From contig JAABRJ010000481.1 in the NCBI GenBank assembly GCA_011390985.1, positions 1 through 10,969 on the forward strand: 10,969 nt of DNA. Direction: 5' to 3'. Below the pieces are notes generated by a model. It was not told where the DNA came from. It saw only the letters and a program-made list of their open reading frames with translations, and searched no databases. Within the stretch, counting starts at the first letter, position 1; each line of letters begins with the position of its first letter. Made by a program: the position numbers and the translations under genes. The DNA is from Desulfobacteraceae bacterium (GTDB taxonomy: Bacteria > Desulfobacterota > Desulfobacteria > Desulfobacterales > JAABRJ01). Below, in pieces: positions 8,301 through 10,969 of this stretch.

Positions 8301-9726
8301 CGGAATTCTTGCGGCCCAGTCGATCGGCGAGCCCGGCACGCAGCTGACCATGCGGACCTTCCACATCGGTGGCACCGCCAGCCGGCGGGTCGAGCAAGCC
8401 GATACCCGCGCGCGGGTCGAAGGCACCATCAAGTTCATCGACCTCAATGTCGTCCGCAACGCCGACAACCAGACCGTCGTCATGAACCGGCGCGGCGGAG
8501 AGTTTGCCATCGTCAGCGAAGCCGGCCGCGAGCGTGAGCGGCATCCGGTGATCTACGGCGCCAACCTGATGGTCACTGATGGCCAGAGCGTTCAGCAGGG
8601 AGACTTGATCGCCACCTGGGACCCATTTACCACCCCGATTATCACCGAGGTGGCCGGTACGGTCAAGTTTGGGGACATCGAGCCGGGAAAAACCATGCAG
8701 GAAAAGGTGGATCCGGTCACCGGTAAATCTTCCCGGACCATCATCGAGTCGAAGGGTTCGGAGGTTCGCCCACGGATCTCCATCAAGGATCGGGACGGCA
8801 AAACGGCCAAACTGACCAAATCCTCGGGTGTTGCCCGATATATTCTGCCGGTGGACGCCATCATTCTGGTAGAGGAGGGCGACGATGTCAAGGCCGGTGA
8901 TATCGTTGCTAAACTGCCGCGAGCCACCACCAAAACCAAGGATATCACCGGCGGTCTGCCCCGCGTGGCGGAGCTGTTTGAAATTCGCAAACCCAAGGAA
9001 GCCTCTCTGCTGAGCGAAATCGACGGCTACATCTCGATTGCCAAGAGCACCAAAAAGGGCAAGCAGAAGGTGACCGTGACACCGGTGGATGTCGGAGAAA
9101 AACGCGAGTACCTGATTCCCCGCGGAAAACATATCAACGTGTACGAGGGTGACTACGTGCGTGCCGGCGAACCGATCGTCGGCGGATCGGCAAACCCCCA
9201 GGACATCCTGGGCATCAAGGGCGAGATCGCCCTGGCCCGCTACCTGGTCAATGAGGTCCAGGAGGTTTACCGGCTGCAGGGCGTCCGGATCAACGACAAG
9301 CACATCGAGGTGATCGTCAAGCAGATGATGCGCCGCGTCAAGGTGACCGAGGTCGGCGACACCGACTTTATCTTCGAGGAGCAGGTCGACCGCGGCCGTT
9401 TCGAAGAGGTCAACCGTCAGATCATCGAGCAGGGCGCCAAACCGGCCACGGCTGAACCGCTGATCCTGGGGATCACCAAAGCCTCGTTGAGCACGGAGAG
9501 TTTTATCTCGGCCGCCTCCTTCCAGGAGACCACCAAGGTCCTGACCGAGGCCAGTATCGCCGGCGCCAAAGATTACCTGCGCGGACTCAAGGAGAATGTC
9601 ATTATGGGGCGTCTGATTCCGGCCGGCACCGGTATGCCGGCATATCGAAAAGTGAAGGTCTCCCATATCAAGAACCCCATGGCCGAGGAAACCGAGGACA
9701 TGATCGAAGAGACGCTCGGCGAGTAG
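5344..9726 (+). CDS. rpoC: DNA-directed RNA polymerase subunit beta' with an unusual internal domain
   Basis: This is the largest polymerase subunit and holds the catalytic Mg2+. Length is 1460 aa (E. coli 1407). The start ATG follows AGGAAA (5333-5338). Stations in order: zinc site 1 with C70, C72, C85, C88; catalytic NADFDGDQMA with D460, D462, D464 (numbering identical to E. coli up to here); bridge helix beginning ADSGARGS (797-804); zinc site 2 with C878, C959, C966, C969; trigger loop with MRTFHIGG (M1003-G1010); a long SI3-like insertion (about 1012-1199) in the trigger loop; DITGGLPRVAELFE from 1200. Odd: residues about 551-649 form an extra parvulin-like domain in the pore region. 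About 37 residues that E. coli has between 'ERLY' and 'GRAILW' are absent just upstream (junction at Y537-G539). The reading frame is intact and codon use in the insert matches its surroundings, so this looks like an old, functional rearrangement. Confidence 0.99.
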   Translation: METLYDFFAKPTDPRNYTAVQIGLASPEQIRQWSHGEIKKPETINYRTFKPERDGLFCAKIFGPTKDYECNCGKYKRMKHRGVICEKCGVEVIQSKVRRERMGHIELATPCAHIWFLKSLPSKIGNLLDLTLKSMEKVLYFDSYIVIDPKDTGLSKYQLLSDEKYREALETYGPKFEAGIGAEAVKKLLEELDLEALYITIKGEIQATGSEAKRKKLSKRLKIIDAFRRSGIKPAWMIMDIIPVLPPDLRPLVPLEGGRFATSDLNDLYRRVINRNNRLKRLVDLKAPDIIVRNEKRMLQEAVDVLFDNGRHGRVITGTNKRPLKSLSDTLKGKQGRFRQNLLGKRVDYSGRTVITIGPNLRLHQCGLPKKMALELFKPFVYYRLEEKGLVSTVKSAKKMVEREVPEVWDTLDEVVREYPIMLNRAPTLHRLGIQAFEPTLIEGKAIQLHPLVCTAFNADFDGDQMAVHIPLSVESQIEARILMLSSNNILSPANGSPVIVPTQDIVLGIYYMTLDLEGVKGTGMPFSGPDEVRSAYAGRILLWEIIPKEPILVLRHILSAGDAEAEAAAAEIQEGADFVDMVEKYSVGQDRKNNGYLGLLRKDEFKRVFSAEDSDVGAVFSLEEGETLHRHFSNNENHIFHVIEKRPEISFTTVNRVMDKKNLRELVDFVYRNLGAKATVILSDRLKDIGYYYSTEGGLSISIDAMIIPPAKKTIISAAEERVKEIDKQYTEGLITPGEKYNKVVDIWAKATDDVANEMMAVMKAAPLTDETGKPILDENGAPVGHESFNPIYMMADSGARGSKDQMRQLAGMRGLMAKPSGEIIETPIIANFREGLSVLQYFISTHGARKGLADTALKTANSGYLTRRLADVAQDCTVFEEDCGTLVGVEVEPLMEGGEIIQDIGERILGRIAVDDILDPFTDKVLVKAGEEINETAVRRVENAGITRVHIRSALTCKSNRGICAKCYGRDLSHGARVEIGQAVGILAAQSIGEPGTQLTMRTFHIGGTASRRVEQADTRARVEGTIKFIDLNVVRNADNQTVVMNRRGGEFAIVSEAGRERERHPVIYGANLMVTDGQSVQQGDLIATWDPFTTPIITEVAGTVKFGDIEPGKTMQEKVDPVTGKSSRTIIESKGSEVRPRISIKDRDGKTAKLTKSSGVARYILPVDAIILVEEGDDVKAGDIVAKLPRATTKTKDITGGLPRVAELFEIRKPKEASLLSEIDGYISIAKSTKKGKQKVTVTPVDVGEKREYLIPRGKHINVYEGDYVRAGEPIVGGSANPQDILGIKGEIALARYLVNEVQEVYRLQGVRINDKHIEVIVKQMMRRVKVTEVGDTDFIFEEQVDRGRFEEVNRQIIEQGAKPATAEPLILGITKASLSTESFISAASFQETTKVLTEASIAGAKDYLRGLKENVIMGRLIPAGTGMPAYRKVKVSHIKNPMAEETEDMIEETLGE
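6994..7290 (+). other. Parvulin-like (PpiC/rotamase) domain inserted in RpoC, residues ~551-649
   Basis: Seen: the stretch opens with LRHIL (555-559), then an acidic/Ala-rich helix, EIQEGADFVDMVEKYS (572-587), NGYLGLLRKDEF (595-606), VGAVFSLEEGE (617-627) and ends NHIFHVIEKRPE (638-649). Compared with E. coli PpiC from memory (LHILVK, IKNGADF, KKHS, GGDLGEFRQGQM, FGYHIIKV), the order, spacing and about 95-100 aa length match, with roughly six extra residues before VGAVF. The flanks are canonical beta': GRILLWEIIP before and SFTTVNRVMDKK after, which are adjacent in E. coli. H557 and H639 match the two conserved parvulin histidines. G589 replaces the PpiC active-site Cys, and Y597 replaces the Asp of GGDLG. 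Inference: a genuine parvulin fold exposed near the polymerase pore/secondary channel. Catalysis is doubtful; peptide or factor binding is plausible. Confidence 0.8.
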
Positions 9727-9798
9727 ACAAAAATGGGGCTAACCCATAAAGATCTTGACAAAGTGCTCATGGGAGTATACGTATGCACATTTTGTCAA
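9726..9798 (+). repeat. rpoC-rpsL spacer with overlapping inverted repeats
   Basis: Seen: TTGACAAA (9755-9762) is a perfect inverted repeat of TTTGTCAA (9791-9798). The stem continues inward with GTGC (9763-9766) and GCAC (9785-9788) after a 2-nt bulge, and the loop holds the palindrome ATACGTAT (9777-9784). The right arm can instead pair with GACAAAAATG (9726-9735), matching CATTTTGTC (9788-9796) with one bulge. CCCAT (9743-9747) can pair with ATGGG at either 9733-9737 or 9769-9773. These alternatives are mutually exclusive. Inference: a switchable leader, an operator, or a weak terminator (the right arm contains TTTT). Nothing in the sequence decides between them. Confidence 0.4.
9755..9781 (+). 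promoter_or_regulatory. Candidate sigma-70-type promoter for rpsL-rpsG-tuf
   Basis: A perfect -35 box TTGACA (9755-9760) is followed by TATACG (9776-9781) as -10. Four of six -10 bases match and the spacer is 15 bp, which is short. With the preferred 17-bp spacer the -10 would be TACGTA, a poor match. The position, about 60 nt before the rpsL ATG and just after the long rpoC gene, suits an internal promoter feeding the ribosomal protein genes. The -35 box lies inside the inverted repeat, so a regulator or RNA structure could also use this sequence. Confidence 0.35.
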
Positions 9799-9840
9799 AC
9801 CCGTGAGAAACGCAAAGCAATTTAAGACCGCGAGGGAAAG

Positions 9841-10212
9841 ATGCCGACCATCAACCAGTTAGTTCGCAACGGTAGAAAACGAGTCAAAAAAAAGACCAAC
9901 ACCCCGGCACTCAAGCAAGCGCCGCAGAAACGGGGCGTTTGTACCCGCGTATACACCTCGACACCCAAAAAACCCAACTCCGCTTTGCGCAAGGTTGCCA
10001 GAGTGCGGTTGACCACGGGCGTGGAAGTCACGGCCTACATCCCGGGAATCGGGCACAACCTTCAGGAACATTCCGTGGTTCTGGTCCGGGGCGGGCGCGT
10101 CAAAGATTTACCCGGTGTTCGGTATCATATCGTCCGGGGCACCCTGGACGCCCTGGGGGTTGATGATCGGAAACAAGGGCGCTCGAAGTACGGAGCGAAG
10201 AAACCCAAATAA
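9841..10212 (+). CDS. rpsL: 30S ribosomal protein S12
   Basis: S12 lines the decoding centre of the 30S subunit and controls translational accuracy. Length is 123 aa, essentially full (E. coli 124). It begins MPTINQLVRNGRK and contains RGVCTRVYTSTPKKPNSALRK (31-51), GIGHNLQEHSVVLVRGGRVKDLPGVRYHIVRG, and a basic tail ending GAKKPK. K43 and K88 (counting Met1), the usual sites of streptomycin-resistance changes, are wild type, so sensitivity is predicted. D89, the residue methylthiolated by RimO in many bacteria, is present. GAGGG (9832-9836) precedes the ATG with a 4-nt gap. The gene heads the rpsL-rpsG-tuf part of the cluster, 114 nt after rpoC, and may have its own promoter there. Confidence 0.99.
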   Translation: MPTINQLVRNGRKRVKKKTNTPALKQAPQKRGVCTRVYTSTPKKPNSALRKVARVRLTTGVEVTAYIPGIGHNLQEHSVVLVRGGRVKDLPGVRYHIVRGTLDALGVDDRKQGRSKYGAKKPK

Positions 10213-10228
10213 TCGTTTTTGATTTCGG

Positions 10229-10243
10229 GCCTTGGCAAGGGGC
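10229..10243 (+). promoter_or_regulatory. Small hairpin in the rpsL-rpsG spacer
   Basis: CCTT (10230-10233) and AAGG (10237-10240) pair around GGC, and the outer G/C bases extend the stem imperfectly. In E. coli the rpsL-rpsG spacer contains the S7 binding site used for autoregulation of the str operon. The present structure is much smaller, and equivalence is only a possibility from its location. Confidence 0.2.
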
Positions 10244-10284
10244 TGTAGACAAATTTCAAAAGACAACAAGAAGTGGTGTGAGAT

Positions 10285-10755
10285 ATGCCGAGAAGAAGAG
10301 AAGTCCCAGAGCGGGTCATCATTCCGGACTCTGTGTGCAACAGCAAGCTTGTGGCAAAGTTTACCAATTCCATTATGCTTCAGGGTAAAAAGAGTGTCGC
10401 CGAGCGCATCGTCTACGACGCGTTCAGCATTATCGAAGAAAAAACCAAGGAGGATCCTCTCAAAATTTTCGAGCAGGCGATCGATAACGTGCGCCCCACG
10501 ATCGAGGTCAAATCGCGGCGGGTCGGGGGCTCCACCTACCAGGTGCCGACTGAAATCCGGCCCTCTCGAAGAACCGCTCTGGGGATCCGCTGGCTGATCG
10601 GTTTTGCTCAGAAGCGTTCCGAAAAGGGGATGGCGCGCAAACTCGCCGGCGAACTGCTGGATGCGGCCAACAGGCGAGGATCGGCCATCAAGAAAAAGGA
10701 AGATACCCACAAGATGGCAGAAGCCAACAAAGCCTTTGCCCATTACCGCTGGTAA
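10285..10755 (+). CDS. rpsG: 30S ribosomal protein S7
   Basis: S7 nucleates assembly of the 30S head by binding the 3' domain of 16S rRNA, and it sits near the E-site mRNA exit. Length is 156 aa, the standard long bacterial form. It begins MPRRREVPER. It contains the family block PTIEVKSRRVGGSTYQVP (71-88, the RNA-contacting hairpin) followed by EIRPSRRTALGIRW (90-103), and ends in a basic segment with RRGSAIKKKEDTHKMAEANK and AFAHYRW. The gene starts 72 nt after rpsL. Its upstream sequence (GTGGTGTGAG, 10273-10282) is a weak Shine-Dalgarno match compared with its neighbours, so translation may be coupled to rpsL, as known for E. coli S7. Coupling is inferred, not shown. Confidence 0.99.
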   Translation: MPRRREVPERVIIPDSVCNSKLVAKFTNSIMLQGKKSVAERIVYDAFSIIEEKTKEDPLKIFEQAIDNVRPTIEVKSRRVGGSTYQVPTEIRPSRRTALGIRWLIGFAQKRSEKGMARKLAGELLDAANRRGSAIKKKEDTHKMAEANKAFAHYRW

Positions 10756-10892
10756 CTCTTCAAGCCCCGCCGCACCTGTTTTCGACTCTCTGATTTACAG
10801 GATTTGGTCTTTATCGGCTGTGCAAGCAGTACTCGGCAGGGCGCTGATCTGTAATTTGAAATTTTCAGCCCGTTTCGGGGGAGGATGAAAAA
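10756..10892 (+). promoter_or_regulatory. tuf leader (137 nt) with weak inverted repeats
   Basis: This is the longest non-coding gap in the window. TTACAG (10795-10800) and CTGTAA (10849-10854) form an inverted repeat. GCTGA (10843-10847) can pair with TCAGC (10865-10869) around an inner AATT (10853-10856)/AATT (10860-10863). The gap ends in a strong Shine-Dalgarno GGGGGAGGA (10877-10885) before the tuf ATG. I could not find a convincing -35/-10 pair or a terminator with a T-run. It may hold a processing site or a weak promoter, which would let EF-Tu exceed the ribosomal proteins. Confidence 0.3.
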
Positions 10893-10969
10893 ATGGCGAA
10901 AGAGAAGTTTGCGCGCACAAAGCCGCATGTGAATGTAGGAACGATAGGGCATATTGACCACGGCAAGAC
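10893..10969 (+). CDS. tuf: Elongation factor Tu, N-terminal fragment (cut by window end)
   Basis: EF-Tu delivers aminoacyl-tRNA to the ribosome as a ternary complex with GTP. Only 25 complete codons are present. They read MAKEKFARTKPHVNVGTIGH, followed by IDHGK and the first two bases of a Thr codon. This is the family N-terminus with the G1/P-loop motif GHIDHGKT; EF-G would instead read AHIDAGKT, so the gene is tuf and not fusA. A strong Shine-Dalgarno (GGAGGA, 10880-10885) lies 7 nt upstream. The gene runs off the window edge, so nothing can be said about its completeness. It follows rpsG directly, whereas fusA usually separates them. A few codons (ata, gta, gga) differ from the C-ending codons preferred next door, but the sample is tiny. 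Confidence 0.97.
   Translation, partial: MAKEKFARTKPHVNVGTIGHIDHGK

Noticed and set aside
8377..8940. Long insertion within the RpoC trigger loop
   Set aside because: It corresponds to the known SI3-type insertion of Proteobacteria and matches E. coli along most of its length, so it is not new.
10794..10817. TTTACA in the tuf leader as a -35 box
   Set aside because: The only -10-like sequence nearby (TATCGG, 10812) gives a 12-bp spacer, too short for a sigma-70 promoter.
10893..10969. Different codon use at the start of tuf as a sign of horizontal transfer
   Set aside because: Twenty-five codons are too few, and ata also occurs in rpoB here.

Overview
The window is one gene-dense, entirely plus-strand segment of a bacterial core translation/transcription locus: rplJ (L10), rplL (L7/L12), rpoB (RNA polymerase beta), rpoC (beta'), rpsL (S12), rpsG (S7) and the first 25 codons of tuf (EF-Tu). 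The G+C-rich codon choice, the protein sequences and the joined rplJL-rpoBC / rpsL-rpsG / tuf order suggest a Desulfobacterota (former Deltaproteobacteria, sulfate-reducer-like) genome. That placement is inferred from remembered family sequences, not from a search.

Layout: 1-73 is the end of the rplJ leader, with a hairpin plus T-run that could be part of an L10 autoregulatory attenuator. rplJ most likely starts at a TTG at 74. rplL follows at 645. A 117-nt gap before rpoB carries a strong 11+4 bp hairpin, at the position where E. coli has its rplL-rpoB attenuator/RNase III site. rpoB is 1152-5252 and rpoC 5344-9726. A 114-nt spacer follows, with a perfect TTGACA box embedded in an inverted repeat, then rpsL (9841-10212), a 72-nt spacer, rpsG (10285-10755), a 137-nt leader and tuf (from 10893). 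There is no gene-free stretch over 300 bases. I saw no mobile element, tRNA, rRNA or CRISPR array.

Function: L10 and L7/L12 build the ribosomal stalk that recruits translation GTPases such as EF-Tu. Beta and beta' form the catalytic core of RNA polymerase. S12 and S7 are 30S proteins at the decoding centre and the head/E-site. Joint transcription balances ribosome and polymerase supply.

The one real surprise is inside rpoC. Residues ~551-649 of beta' do not belong to any canonical beta' segment and read as a parvulin-type (PpiC/rotamase) peptidyl-prolyl isomerase domain. It sits in the pore region downstream of the catalytic NADFDGD motif, between the 'IIPKE' and 'SFTTVN' segments. Just before it, about 37 residues of the normal pore domain (E. 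coli reckoning) are missing. The domain keeps both conserved parvulin histidines but has Gly where E. coli PpiC has its active-site Cys, so it may be a binding/chaperone module rather than an isomerase. A lesser oddity is that tuf follows rpsG directly, with no fusA between them.
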